Part shown: positions 1 through 8,438 of the stretch, in pieces
Layout of the letters: every line of letters begins with the position of its first letter
Position numbering within the stretch: the first letter of the stretch is position 1
Assembly (NCBI GenBank): GCA_964512305.1
Contig: CAZEIW010000046.1
Coordinates: 1 to 64,000, forward strand
Origin: CAZEIW01 sp964512305
GTDB lineage: Bacteria; Pseudomonadota; Gammaproteobacteria; Burkholderiales; Burkholderiaceae_F
Length of the DNA: 64,000 nt
Direction of reading: 5' to 3'
The notes under the pieces: generated by a model
The model's database searches: none
Seen by the model: only the letters and a program-made list of their open reading frames with translations
What the model was told of the DNA's origin: nothing
Position numbers and translations under genes: made by a program

Positions 1-349
1 CGGCAAGATGGGCGGTCCTGCCGGAGTGGTGGAAGGACAGCCAGTCGCAAGGCAGCGTCGGTCCACCGTGCCGCCAGTCGACCACGCACAGGTCCTTCCA
101 GTAAAGCCCCTTGCGGCGCTTGCCGGTCGGCTCGAACCCGAGGACGGCCCAGCCTTCGACCAGTTGCTGCGCCTCCGGCGGACTCATGGCGCCGTCCCGA
201 AACAGGTGGCGGTCGTACCAGACGCGCCGGCCGAGCAGCGCGGCGTAGTCGAGCACGCATCGCTCCCAGCCACCTGGGTACGACTCGCGAATCCTCGCGA
301 TGGGCACCACGACGTCGATGAATTCAAGCGCGATCGCCACGATCGTCAT
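1..349 (-). CDS. Hypothetical protein, 3' end cut off by the window edge
   Basis: An open minus-strand frame starts with ATG at 349 and runs off the left edge, giving at least 116 residues. The N-terminus reads MTIVAIALEFIDVVVPIAR; further on come WERCVLDYAALLGRRVWYD and a stretch rich in Trp, Cys and His (KDLCVVDWRHGG). The composition is that of a real soluble protein, whereas the plus-strand frame over the same bases reads as a Pro/Arg/Ala-rich shadow. I do not recognise the family. A perfect hairpin repeat lies just upstream at 391-421. The ribosome binding site is weak, so the start is likely but not certain. Confidence 0.6.
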   Translation of the reverse strand, partial: MTIVAIALEFIDVVVPIARIRESYPGGWERCVLDYAALLGRRVWYDRHLFRDGAMSPPEAQQLVEGWAVLGFEPTGKRRKGLYWKDLCVVDWRHGGPTLPCDWLSFHHSGRTAHLA

Positions 350-390
350 TGCGGGTGAGGAGCGGAGCTGGCGCCGACCCTCACCCCCGG

Positions 391-421
391 CCCCTCTCCC
401 GCGCGCAGCGCGGGAGAGGGG
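391..421. repeat. REP-like palindrome, copy 1
   Basis: A perfect 14-bp stem (CCCCTCTCCCGCGC) with a 3-nt loop, preceded by a CCCTCACCCCC tract. The same core stem and flank recur twice at 17074-17172. It sits immediately downstream of the stop of the membrane protein at 428-910. It may act as a terminator or mRNA 3'-end stabiliser, which is inference. Confidence 0.8.
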
Positions 422-427
422 CGAGGC

Positions 428-910
428 TCAGGTGCGGACGCCGTCTCGCTTGCGCCGGGCGGCGGCCTTCCCGATCGCCGCGAAGATCGCTTCGGAGTCG
501 GCGAACAGGGCCCAGAGGAGCCATCCCGCGGCGGCGAGGATGCCGAGGATGAAAGCCCAATCCAGGAACGGTTTCGCATCCTGCGACAGGAACGGCGTGA
601 CGAACCGCAGCAGCACGCCGTAGGCGCTCGCCGCGACGACCAGGGTCGTGAGCGCGAGCACGGTCGCCGCCAGGTGCGGGGCGCTGCCATCCATGCGCCG
701 CAGCTGGCCCGCATGACGATGGCCCAGCGCCCACAGCAGCGCGAGGGCGCCGGAGTGCGCGATGAATTGCACTAGCGCCCCGGCGCCGATCCGCGCGCTG
801 CCGATCGTCGCGCTCTTGAACGGTTCGAGTCCTCCCAGCACCGCGCCCAGGACCAGCGCGGCGACGATGACCGTCACGTACTTGACGATCCACAGCCAGT
901 TCTCATTCAT
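428..910 (-). CDS. Small integral membrane protein of unknown function
   Basis: 160 residues starting at the ATG at 910, preceded by a good AGGAAGGA ribosome binding site. A longer GTG-initiated frame exists upstream, but its extra residues are Arg/Pro-rich and overlap the divergent gene's leader, so I prefer 910. About four hydrophobic segments are visible (residues about 5-28, 42-62, 81-103, 115-138), with a basic C-terminus (ARRKRDG). It diverges from the patatin-like gene. No motif identifies a family. It is probably an inner-membrane protein. Confidence 0.75.
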   Translation of the reverse strand: MNENWLWIVKYVTVIVAALVLGAVLGGLEPFKSATIGSARIGAGALVQFIAHSGALALLWALGHRHAGQLRRMDGSAPHLAATVLALTTLVVAASAYGVLLRFVTPFLSQDAKPFLDWAFILGILAAAGWLLWALFADSEAIFAAIGKAAARRKRDGVRT

Positions 911-1113
911 TGGATGTCCTTCCTCCTGGGTTGCGCGCCAAGTTTCGCATCGGCTCGCGCCGGCCGAAACCGCATCCTTACGGATTAGCACCGCGGCCGC
1001 GCGCCTGCACCGAACAAAGCGCGCGCCGGCGCGCGGCGCAGCGGATTCTTCCCTTGACGGCGGCCGCTCGGCTTCGCAGACTGGCCGGCCCTGCCTTTCA
1101 ATCGGAGACGGCG

Positions 1114-3768
1114 GTGAGCGACAGGACCTCCTCGACCCCCCCGGCACCGGGCGCGCTGGCCGACGCGATCGCGATCGAAAGGGCTCGCATCGCGCGCCGC
1201 CGCGAGCGCCTCGGCGTGCCGGACGGCGGCCAAGCCGTACCGGGGTGCCGGGCGCTGGCGCTGTCCGGCGGCGGCATTCGGAGCGCGACGTTCTCGCTCG
1301 GGGTCATGCAGGCACTCGCGCGCCTTGCATCGCCGGCTTCGCCAGGCGCGCCGGCCGCCGCCACGGTCGGGAGCGATGCAGGCGCCCAATCGCTGCTGTC
1401 GTCGTTCGACTACCTGTCGACCGTCAGCGGCGGCGGCTACATCGGCGCCTTCTACTGCAGCCTGTTCGTGCCCGGCCGGTTGCGGCCGGGCACGACGCCG
1501 GAGCAGGCCGCGGCCGACGCTTCGCGCGTGCTCGCCTTCGAGCCGCCGACGCGCATCCGGTCCGCGACCGAATACTCGGGTGACACCCTGTACAGCGCCC
1601 CGACGGCCTGGCTGCGCGAATCCGGCCGGTATTTGACCCCGACCGGCGCCGGCGACATGCTTTACGCGGCGGCGGTCGCGATACGCAACTGGTTCGCCGT
1701 CCAGTACGTCCTCGGGACGCTGCTGCTCGCCGCCTTTGCCCTGCTCGCGTTGGGCCGCAGCGCGCTCGCGCTGTGGATCCCCTGGATCCAGGACTTCGAG
1801 ACCGCGCTGCTCGATGCGCCGAAGACCGCGGGCGGGCTGATCTGGTGGAGTCCGCTGTGGCTGCTGCCCGCGGTCGTCGGGGTGCTGTGGCTGCTGCCGG
1901 CCGGCATCGCGTTCTGGCTCCTGTACCCCGATCCGAATCAGTCCGAGAGCGATCCGGCGCGGCCGTTATCGCGCGGCGCATGGGGCGGACTGGCTGCGGG
2001 AGCGATGATCCTGCTGCCTGCCGCGGGGATGTACTTCGCGGACGCGGCGGCCTGGCATCGGGTCGCCTATGTCGCGGCCGCCGCGGGCGCGGTGACGCTG
2101 CTGGCGCTGCTGCTGTACGAGGCGGGCGTGCGGCAATTCGGATCGATCGTCGAATTCCGGGTGCGCCTGACACGCTGGCTCGCGTCCGGCCTTTCGTTCG
2201 GGATCGTGCTGGCCGTGCTCGCCGCGTCCGATACGATCGGCCAATCGCTGTACTTCGACCTGACCCAGCACGGAGGGGCGGGCTCGATCCTGACGCCGTC
2301 CGCACTGCTGGCGGCCGCGGTCTGGCTGATCCGCCACCTCGCCCAGCTCTTCGAGGACAAGGAAAAGCCGGGCTGGATCGCGAAGATCTCGCTCAATCTG
2401 ATGGCGGGCGTGTTCGGCGCCTTGCTGTTCGTGCTGGTGGCGACGCTGTGGGCGCTGCTGGTGCAGTGGATCCGCTGGCACGGCGGGCTGCCGGGCTCGG
2501 GCGGGTTTTCGCACGCATCGCACGTGCGGGTGCTGGCCTGGGCGAGCGCCATTTTCACGGGTCTCGCCCTGATCAGTGCGCGCTTCCCGGCGTTCATCAA
2601 TCTGTCGACGCTGCAGTCGTTCTACGGATCGCGCCTCACCCGTGCGTATCTCGGTGCGTCCAACGGCAGGCGCTTCGAACCGGGCACCGAGGGAAGGGTC
2701 AGCCGCAGCGTCGCCGAGCCCCTGACGAGCGATCAGCTCGAGCATGGCCAGTACTACGGGGAGGATGTGCTCGCGCCCATCCACCTGATCAACGTGACGG
2801 TCAATCAGACGGTCGACCCGGCCGAACAGCTGGTGCAGCGCGACCGGAAGGGTGAACCCCTGTGCGTCCTGCCGAGCGGATTCTCGATCGACGGCAGGCA
2901 CCATGTTTTCCGCGACCAGGGCGACCGGGGGACGATCCAGGACACGCTCACGATCGGCCAGTGGATCGGTACCTCCGGTGCAGCCTTCACGACCGGGCTG
3001 GGACGCAGCACGAGCCTCGGTTTCTCGCTTCTGCTTGGCCTCGCGAACGTGCGCCTCGGCACGTGGTGGCCGTCGGGTTACGGCCGGGACCGGGCGCCGC
3101 GCGCCGAGCGAGCCTTCAAATGGCTGTTCCGCACGCAGACCTTCCTGCTGTACGAGATGATGGGCCGGTTCTATGGCCTGCACCGCGAGTGGCAGTACCT
3201 GTCGGACGGCGGCCATTTCGAGAACACGGCGATCTACGAGCTGCTGCGGCCGGAACGCGGGCTGGGGCTCATCGTCGTCTGCGACGACGGCTGCGATCCC
3301 GCCTACCAGTTCGGCGACATGGCGAACCTGATCCGACTCGCGCGGATCGATTTCCGCATCGAGATCGAGGTCGACACCGGCATTGCGGCCGACCCGGAGC
3401 TGGGCCGGATCTTCGGGGTACCGGCGGATTTCGCGCACGACGATCCCTCGAGCGACCGCTGCGCGATGCTGTTCAACGTCTATCGCCCCGCCGAATCCGG
3501 GCGCGCGGCGGAACCGGCGTGCCGGATCGTCGTTCTCAAACCGCGCCGGCTGCGGTCGATCCCGCTCGACGTACGCGAGTACGCCGACCGGCATCCGGAC
3601 TTTCCTCAGGAGCCCACGGCCGACCAGTTCTTCGACGAAGCACAGTGGGAAAGCTACCGGCGGCTGGGGTTCGGGATCGCCAATCTCGTTTTCGGAGACA
3701 CGCGGCCGGGATCGGACGGCGTGGGCGTGGCGCTTTGGCGCTACTTGAAAGGCGGGCACACCGGCTGA
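1114..3768 (+). CDS. Patatin-like phospholipase with an inserted membrane domain
   Basis: About 884 residues from a GTG at 1114 with GGAG seven bases upstream; the frame stays open back to 910, but the extra residues are low-complexity. The patatin oxyanion motif GGGIRSATFSLG is near residue 52. The nucleophile elbow is VSGGGYIG (Ser about 104), and the catalytic-Asp motif DGGHFEN is near residue 698. The patatin halves are separated by several hydrophobic helices (about residues 190-490). The first Gly of the canonical GxSxG is Thr/Val here. Known patatins hydrolyse acyl esters of phospholipids. An inner-membrane lipase with its active site formed from both ends of the chain is inferred. It is far longer than ordinary 300-residue patatins. 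Confidence 0.85.
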   Translation: MSDRTSSTPPAPGALADAIAIERARIARRRERLGVPDGGQAVPGCRALALSGGGIRSATFSLGVMQALARLASPASPGAPAAATVGSDAGAQSLLSSFDYLSTVSGGGYIGAFYCSLFVPGRLRPGTTPEQAAADASRVLAFEPPTRIRSATEYSGDTLYSAPTAWLRESGRYLTPTGAGDMLYAAAVAIRNWFAVQYVLGTLLLAAFALLALGRSALALWIPWIQDFETALLDAPKTAGGLIWWSPLWLLPAVVGVLWLLPAGIAFWLLYPDPNQSESDPARPLSRGAWGGLAAGAMILLPAAGMYFADAAAWHRVAYVAAAAGAVTLLALLLYEAGVRQFGSIVEFRVRLTRWLASGLSFGIVLAVLAASDTIGQSLYFDLTQHGGAGSILTPSALLAAAVWLIRHLAQLFEDKEKPGWIAKISLNLMAGVFGALLFVLVATLWALLVQWIRWHGGLPGSGGFSHASHVRVLAWASAIFTGLALISARFPAFINLSTLQSFYGSRLTRAYLGASNGRRFEPGTEGRVSRSVAEPLTSDQLEHGQYYGEDVLAPIHLINVTVNQTVDPAEQLVQRDRKGEPLCVLPSGFSIDGRHHVFRDQGDRGTIQDTLTIGQWIGTSGAAFTTGLGRSTSLGFSLLLGLANVRLGTWWPSGYGRDRAPRAERAFKWLFRTQTFLLYEMMGRFYGLHREWQYLSDGGHFENTAIYELLRPERGLGLIVVCDDGCDPAYQFGDMANLIRLARIDFRIEIEVDTGIAADPELGRIFGVPADFAHDDPSSDRCAMLFNVYRPAESGRAAEPACRIVVLKPRRLRSIPLDVREYADRHPDFPQEPTADQFFDEAQWESYRRLGFGIANLVFGDTRPGSDGVGVALWRYLKGGHTG

Positions 3769-4078
3769 GGGGTTGCGGGAGCAACGCGGGCAGCAGGTTT
3801 CCGCGTGAAGGCAAGGGCCTTCATGCATCACGCGATGAAAGTCAGCCAAGAGGACTAACAAACTTCGATAGTCGGAATACCATACGCAAGCCGCGCTGAC
3901 GGACCGCCCTGTGAATCGGTGCCGTTGGTTCGAACCGTAAAGCCCGAGCGCGGCTTTTGTTCAGCCGGATGGAATCCTGAGTTGCGGGCGACGTTGATGC
4001 GCGCGCCGCCGTCCGCGTGCGTCACCAGCAACGTGATGCTGGAAAGCTGCCAGTTTCGGTCGAAACGGCGCACGGACC
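3769..4078. other. Intergenic region between patatin and sensor kinase genes
   Basis: About 310 bases without a convincing gene. It holds a weak terminator-like hairpin at 3939-3961, and its right end runs into the first copy of a dispersed repeat (from about 4071). Open frames crossing it are out-of-frame continuations of shadows. Confidence 0.5.
3939..3961 (+). terminator. Weak candidate intrinsic terminator
   Basis: AAAGCC and GGCTTT form a 6-bp stem around a 7-nt loop, followed by TTTTGTT. It lies 170 bases after the patatin stop, so it may end that transcript. The stem is short and the T run is broken. Confidence 0.35.
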
Positions 4079-4237
4079 ATGAATGGGGTGCCAGCGAGAA
4101 TGACGCCCGTGAAGGCCGCGGGGGGTCCTCGAGGGGGGGCGCAGCCACCCGTCGAAGCCGATCCTCCCGCTTTTCTGTTCCGAAGCTCCCGGCGTCAAAC
4201 GTCCAGTTCCGCGGCCTTTCGGAGCTACGGTTCGCGG
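4071..4237 (+). repeat. Dispersed ~165-bp repeat, copy 1
   Basis: From CACGGACCATGAA to about CGGTTCGCGG this stretch aligns along its whole length with the reverse complement of 27130-27293. The shared core includes a G-rich CTCGAGGGGGGGCGCAGCC segment and GAAGCCGATCCTCCCGC. Copy 1 overlaps the predicted start of the sensor kinase gene; copy 2 lies upstream of livK. A one-base length difference near the ATG shifts the frame between copies, arguing that the repeat is not conserved for coding. Confidence 0.8.
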
Positions 4238-5986
4238 AAAGCCCCGACGTCCTGGTGGGTCTTGATCGCGGCGAGCGCTACGCGCGCAGGCATCGCGGCC
4301 GGGTTGGTGCTTGGCGCGATCTGCGAAACCGCGGCCGCGGCGGACTTCGTCAATCCGAAGACGGGCCCGCCGCTGGAGGCGCCCGCACCTGCGCCCGCGC
4401 CTGCGCCCGCGCCGCTTCGCGTCGTGGCGCTCGATCTCGTGAAGCCGACGAGCTTCGCGGATGCGGCCGGTCGCCCCGCGGGCATCGCGATGGACTACTT
4501 CGATCTCGTACGGGCGGCGCTGGATCTCCGGATCCGCGACGTGCGCGTGATGCCGCCGGACCAGGCGCGCGAGGCGCTGCGCAGCGGCGACGCCGACCTG
4601 CTGATCGGCGTGCTGAAGTCCGACGCGTGGCTCGGCCTGGGCCAATTCACGGCGCCGTTCTTCGTCTCGCCGTCGGTGCTCATCACGCGCAGGCAGGCCA
4701 CGGCGGTGACATCGTTGGCGGGTCTTGCCCATCGCCGGCTGGCAACGTGGTCCGGGCACGCCGGCGTCAAGCTGCTGCACAACCTGTATCCGGACATCGA
4801 GCTGGTCGACGCCGGCCCGGCGCCGCCGGACGCCCTGTCGGCGGTGCTGCAGGAGCGCGCCGACGCGGCACTGCTCTACCTCGACGTCGCGCGCGCCGCG
4901 CTCGCGGACCCCCGGTTTTCGGCGCTCGTCATCAGCGGATTCCCGCCCGAGTTCCCGGGCGAGTTCGCGTTCCTGGTGAGGGCGGAGCGCAGCGGCATGG
5001 TCGCACAGCTCGACCGTGCCCTGGCCTCGATCTCGCCCACGCAGAGATCGGAAATCCTGACCCGCTGGCTGCCGGACGCAATCCCCACGCGGCCGGCGCC
5101 GACACGCTGGGTCGAGATCGCCTTGCTCGTCGTAGCCGCCATGGCGCTCGCGACGTTTCCGATCGCGCTGCGCCTGGTGCGATTGCGGCGGGACTTCGCG
5201 AGGCAGAAGGCCGACGCGGAGGAGAGCCGGCGCCGGCAGGAACGCGCAATCCGGGAGGCCGAGGAGAACTCGCACCTGACCGCTTACCTGGCGCACGAAA
5301 CGCGCAACCTGATCTTCGCGATCGAGGGCTCGCTGGCGCTGCTGGCGCGCGACCCCGCGCCGGCCGCCAAGGGGCGCCTGGCCGAATCGATCGACAGCTC
5401 CGCCAAGGCGCTGTCCGCTCTGCTCGACGTGACGCTCGAGCACGCGCGGGCCGATGCCGGGCAGTTCGAACCGCACCTGGCACCGGCCGATCTGAGCAGG
5501 CTCGTCGCGCGGATCGTGCAGGAGTTCGAGCCGCTCGCGTGGCGAAAGAAGCTGACGCTGGAGGCGAGGCCCGCGGCCGCTTCGCTGCGGATCGTCACCG
5601 ACGAGACCCGGGTCGGTCAGATCGTCCGCAACCTCGTGGTCAATGCGATCAAGTTCACGCGCCACGGCAGCATCGTCGTGCGCGTGCGTCGCACCGGTCC
5701 GGCGGGGGTCGAACTGGAGGTGGCCGATACCGGCGGCGGCATTCCTGCCGACCAGCTCGCAACCATCTTTGCGCCGTTCGAGCGCGGCTCGGCCGATCGC
5801 GAGCGCGTCCAGGGCAGCGGCCTCGGGTTGTCGCTGTCGCTCGATCTGGCCCGCTTGCTGGGGGGTGACCTGCGGGTCGCCAGCGTGGAAGGCATCGGGA
5901 CGACATTCACGCTGGTGCTGCGCGACCATGCCGACTCGCGCGCCCGCAGACCCGAAACGGTTCCGCTTTCGTCCGCGTCCGGCTGA
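4079..5986 (+). CDS. Sensor histidine kinase with periplasmic solute-binding domain
   Basis: 635 residues if ATG 4079 is used. The first ~55 residues come from a dispersed repeat, so the true start may be later (for example TTG 4262, just before a signal-like hydrophobic stretch). A (Ala-Pro) linker near residues 101-112 precedes a family-3 type solute-binding domain (about 112-335). Then come a transmembrane helix (about 343-365), a coiled-coil-like segment, the H-box LAHETRNL (His about 406), the N-box RNLVVNAIKF, and the G boxes DTGGGIP and GSGLGLSL. It probably senses a periplasmic amino-acid-like ligand and phosphorylates a response regulator. No regulator gene is adjacent, so it is an orphan kinase. 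Confidence 0.85.
   Translation: MNGVPARMTPVKAAGGPRGGAQPPVEADPPAFLFRSSRRQTSSSAAFRSYGSRKAPTSWWVLIAASATRAGIAAGLVLGAICETAAAADFVNPKTGPPLEAPAPAPAPAPAPLRVVALDLVKPTSFADAAGRPAGIAMDYFDLVRAALDLRIRDVRVMPPDQAREALRSGDADLLIGVLKSDAWLGLGQFTAPFFVSPSVLITRRQATAVTSLAGLAHRRLATWSGHAGVKLLHNLYPDIELVDAGPAPPDALSAVLQERADAALLYLDVARAALADPRFSALVISGFPPEFPGEFAFLVRAERSGMVAQLDRALASISPTQRSEILTRWLPDAIPTRPAPTRWVEIALLVVAAMALATFPIALRLVRLRRDFARQKADAEESRRRQERAIREAEENSHLTAYLAHETRNLIFAIEGSLALLARDPAPAAKGRLAESIDSSAKALSALLDVTLEHARADAGQFEPHLAPADLSRLVARIVQEFEPLAWRKKLTLEARPAAASLRIVTDETRVGQIVRNLVVNAIKFTRHGSIVVRVRRTGPAGVELEVADTGGGIPADQLATIFAPFERGSADRERVQGSGLGLSLSLDLARLLGGDLRVASVEGIGTTFTLVLRDHADSRARRPETVPLSSASG
4379..4414 (+). repeat. Three 12-bp tandem units inside the kinase gene
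   Basis: Three near-identical units (GCGCCCGCACCT and variants) encode the Ala-Pro linker of the kinase. This is a slippage-prone coding repeat; linker length may vary between strains. Confidence 0.75.
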
Positions 5987-6063
5987 TCGCGCGCAGGGCC
6001 GCTCGCGCGCCGGGCACCGCAGCTGGCGCGATGCCCGCCGGCCGCGGCGCGCCGACGGAGTTC

Positions 6064-6162
6064 CTACTTGGTCTTCTTCTCGCGCTTGGCCTGCCGCTTT
6101 TCCTTGGCGGACTTCTGTGGAGGCTTCTTCTGGTCTTTCTTCTGGTCGTGGGATTTCGACAT
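6064..6162 (-). CDS. Tiny lysine-rich protein (32 residues)
   Basis: ATG at 6162 with an AGGTGAG ribosome binding site six bases upstream; stop TAG at 6064. The product begins MSKSHDQKKDQKKPPQKSAK and is about 45 percent Lys/Arg with many Gln and no hydrophobic core. Small Lys-rich proteins of this kind (ending with alternating K, E, R, A) are scattered through betaproteobacterial genomes. I know of no assigned role; nucleic-acid or ribosome contact is a guess from the charge. It is too short for usual gene callers and lies antisense to a spurious hydrophobic plus-strand frame. Confidence 0.6.
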   Translation of the reverse strand: MSKSHDQKKDQKKPPQKSAKEKRQAKREKKTK

Positions 6163-6365
6163 GTGGCTCACCTGATCCGATGGGGGAACGCCCGCTACGG
6201 CCGTGGCAGCGTGCAGTTTATCGAAGAAGCGACGTTGGTGGCGTGGTCGGACCCTCCACCTGGCTGAAAAGGGGCTCGCAGCGGGCTTCGCGACCGCTCA
6301 TGGGGCCGAGCCTGCGGCCGAGCACTAGAATCTCCGCATGGTGGAATGGTCCGGCGGGGACTGAC

Positions 6366-7973
6366 GTGCGGATGCCGAGGTCGGTGCGTTTGGCTGGGTG
6401 GGTCCTGACGGCGGCCGTCGGCGCGCTGATGGCCTGCTCGAAATCGGTCGCCCCGCCGCCTGCCGCCGAGTCGGCCGCTGCGGCCAGGCCGGCCCATGCC
6501 GAGCCGGCGATCGACTGGGTCAACGGCGATCCCGCAGCGGTCGATGCGGCGTTCGCGCGCGCGCGCGAGGCGCGGCAGCCGCTCTTCCTTTACTGGGGTG
6601 CGGTGTGGTGCCCGCCTTGCAACGAGGTCAAGGCAACAGTGTTCAAGCGGCGCGACTTCGCGGAGCGTGCGCGATTCTTCATCCCGGTCTACATCGACGG
6701 CGACAGTGCCGGGGCGCAGAAGCTCGGCGCGCGCTTCAAGGTCAGCGCCTATCCGACCATGATCCTGTTTTCGCCGGACGGCACCGAGATCACGCGCCTG
6801 CCGGGCGAGGTCGACGCCGCCCGCTATATGCAGATGCTCGCGCTGGGCATGAACGCGGGGCGGCCGGCGAAGTCGTCGCTTGCGGCGGCACTCGCTCGAG
6901 GCGGCGACGCGACGGCGGACGACTGGCGCATGCTTGCCTACTACTCGTGGGACACCGACGACGGCCAGCTGGTGCCGGCCGGACGCCTGCCGTCGACCCT
7001 GCAGCGGCTGGCGGCGAACTGTCCGGCCGCGTTGGCGGATCTCGGGGCTCGCCTGGCGCTGCGCTCGCTGGCGGCGGCGGCCCTGGCCAAGCCGGTGCCG
7101 GCGGTCGACCGGAGCGCGGCGCAGCAACGGGTGATGGCGGTGCTGGCGGACGATGCGCAGGTGCGCGAGAACTTCGACCTCGTCACCGCCTACCCGGCCG
7201 AGATCGTCGGTCTGATCTCTGCGCCGAAATCCGACGCGCGCGCTCGCCTCGCCGCCGCCTGGGACCGCGCGCTGGCGCGGCTGGTCGACGACGCCACGCT
7301 GGCGCGCACGGACCGTCTGGTGGCGGTGATCGGACGCGTGCAGCTCGCGCGCCTGCAACTGACGGCCGCCTCGGCGCTGCTGCCCGAGACGCTGCAACAG
7401 CAGGTGATCGAGGAGACCGGCGCCGCCGACCGTGCCGCGAGCGACGCTTACGAGCGTCAGGCGGTGATCAGCGTGGCCGCGGACGCCCTGACCGAGGCCG
7501 GGCTGGTCGACCGGTCGGACGCGCTGTTGAAGGCCGAGCTGCCGCGTTCCGCGTCGCCTTACTACCTGATGCTGGGTCTGGCCGCCAACGCCGCGCGGCG
7601 CGGTGACAAGGCCGCGGCGCTCGACTGGTACCGGCAGGCGTTCGAGGCCGCGCAGGGACGGGCGACGCGCCTGCAGTGGGGGGCGCGCTACGTGCGCGCG
7701 CTGATCGAGCTTGCGCCGCAGGACGAGGCGCGCATCGACGGCGCGCTGGGCGACGTGCTCGGCGAACTGGCGCCCGAGCCCGAGACGTTCTACGGACGCA
7801 ACCGGGCCGTTCTGGACCACATCACGCGCCAGGTGCGCGCGTGGAACAAGAACCGCCGGCACGACGCGGTCGTCCGGCACGCCCGCGCGCGCGTACTGGA
7901 GATCTGCTCGCGGCTTCCGGCGGCGACGCCGGAGGCCTCCGCCTGCCGCAGCACGCTGGCGCCCGCGGCATAG
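6366..7973 (+). CDS. Thioredoxin-fold lipoprotein with C-terminal helical region
   Basis: About 535 residues. The GTG at 6366 has GGCGGGGA six bases upstream; an ATG at 6372 is an alternative. A signal sequence ends in a lipobox (LMAC, Cys about 23), so export and lipidation are likely. A thioredoxin-like domain covers about residues 45-165 with the redox motif WCPPC and the cis-Pro segment SAYPT. The remaining ~360 residues are Ala/Leu-rich and helical, with a TPR-like stretch (PYYLMLGLAANAARRGDKAAALDWYRQAFE). Thioredoxin domains of this DsbD/TlpA-like class reduce or guard periplasmic thiols. The substrate is unknown. The frame extends upstream into the kinase gene, but those residues are a shadow. 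Confidence 0.8.
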   Translation: MRMPRSVRLAGWVLTAAVGALMACSKSVAPPPAAESAAAARPAHAEPAIDWVNGDPAAVDAAFARAREARQPLFLYWGAVWCPPCNEVKATVFKRRDFAERARFFIPVYIDGDSAGAQKLGARFKVSAYPTMILFSPDGTEITRLPGEVDAARYMQMLALGMNAGRPAKSSLAAALARGGDATADDWRMLAYYSWDTDDGQLVPAGRLPSTLQRLAANCPAALADLGARLALRSLAAAALAKPVPAVDRSAAQQRVMAVLADDAQVRENFDLVTAYPAEIVGLISAPKSDARARLAAAWDRALARLVDDATLARTDRLVAVIGRVQLARLQLTAASALLPETLQQQVIEETGAADRAASDAYERQAVISVAADALTEAGLVDRSDALLKAELPRSASPYYLMLGLAANAARRGDKAAALDWYRQAFEAAQGRATRLQWGARYVRALIELAPQDEARIDGALGDVLGELAPEPETFYGRNRAVLDHITRQVRAWNKNRRHDAVVRHARARVLEICSRLPAATPEASACRSTLAPAA

Positions 7974-8147
7974 CCGCGCCCCCTCCTCGGCGGTCGCCGC
8001 CCTTCGCGGGCGGGGGATCCTCATTGACATGAATACGGGTCACGGCGCGATGCCCGCGTAACCCGTCCATGAGGGATGCCTGCGCCGATGCGCCGGGCGC
8101 CCCCGAAATGCCGCGCCACCGGCGCAGATCGCACGCGCTTCACGAAA

Positions 8148-8236
8148 TACGTACGGCGAGGGTCGGAATGCGCGCACGAACTACGTACGAGAGGGACCAC
8201 TCGGATGGAAGGATTTACGTACATAGATACACGTAA
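8148..8236. promoter_or_regulatory. Three TACGTA motifs at exact 34-bp spacing, the last within a palindrome
   Basis: TACGTA occurs at 8148-8153, 8182-8187 and 8216-8221, each 34 bases from the next. The third is the left arm of a 22-bp dyad, TTACGT(10 nt)ACGTAA, at 8215-8236. Such phasing suggests a cooperative DNA-binding protein. The regulator is unknown. Confidence 0.5.
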
Positions 8237-8292
8237 GTGAGTTTTTAACAGGGCGACCTATTTCCACTGAGAAAACATCACTTCCCTATCAG

Positions 8293-8308
8293 AATTAGCT
8301 GACTAATT
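8293..8308. promoter_or_regulatory. Palindrome AATTAG-N4-CTAATT
   Basis: A perfect 6-bp inverted repeat with a 4-nt centre, 130 bases upstream of the triple-repeat gene within an AT-rich stretch. It is operator-like; no specific factor is recognised. Confidence 0.4.
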
Positions 8309-8438
8309 GATCGGAAGAGAGTAAGTTAGTCTCATTCGCAATTGGGTAATCGACCTGATCCTGGGTCGGAAATGCGGTCGCCAAGGGCGACACAAGCGCC
8401 CGGCGCACCGTGGAAGGTCAGACAAACAGAGGCGAACG

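Larger units (their letters stand above)
7974..8438. other. 465-bp intergenic region, AT-rich right half
   Basis: No gene is supported. The left part is GC-rich; from about 8140 the base composition shifts sharply to AT-rich. That part holds three evenly spaced TACGTA motifs and two palindromes, described separately. It is the likely promoter of the triple-repeat protein gene. Confidence 0.6.

Noticed and set aside
8..358. 116-codon plus-strand frame at the left edge
   Set aside because: Its sequence is typical of an antisense shadow; the minus-strand frame over the same bases looks like a true protein.
1966..3861. 631-codon minus-strand frame opposite the patatin gene
   Set aside because: No domain-like composition; the plus strand has patatin motifs and helices.
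3925..3940. tRNA-like GGTTCGAACC
   Set aside because: No acceptor, D or anticodon arms around it; a chance T-loop-like string.
4379..4414. Possible CRISPR-like short repeats
   Set aside because: Contiguous 12-bp units without spacers, encoding an Ala-Pro linker. No CRISPR array or cas gene is present in the window.
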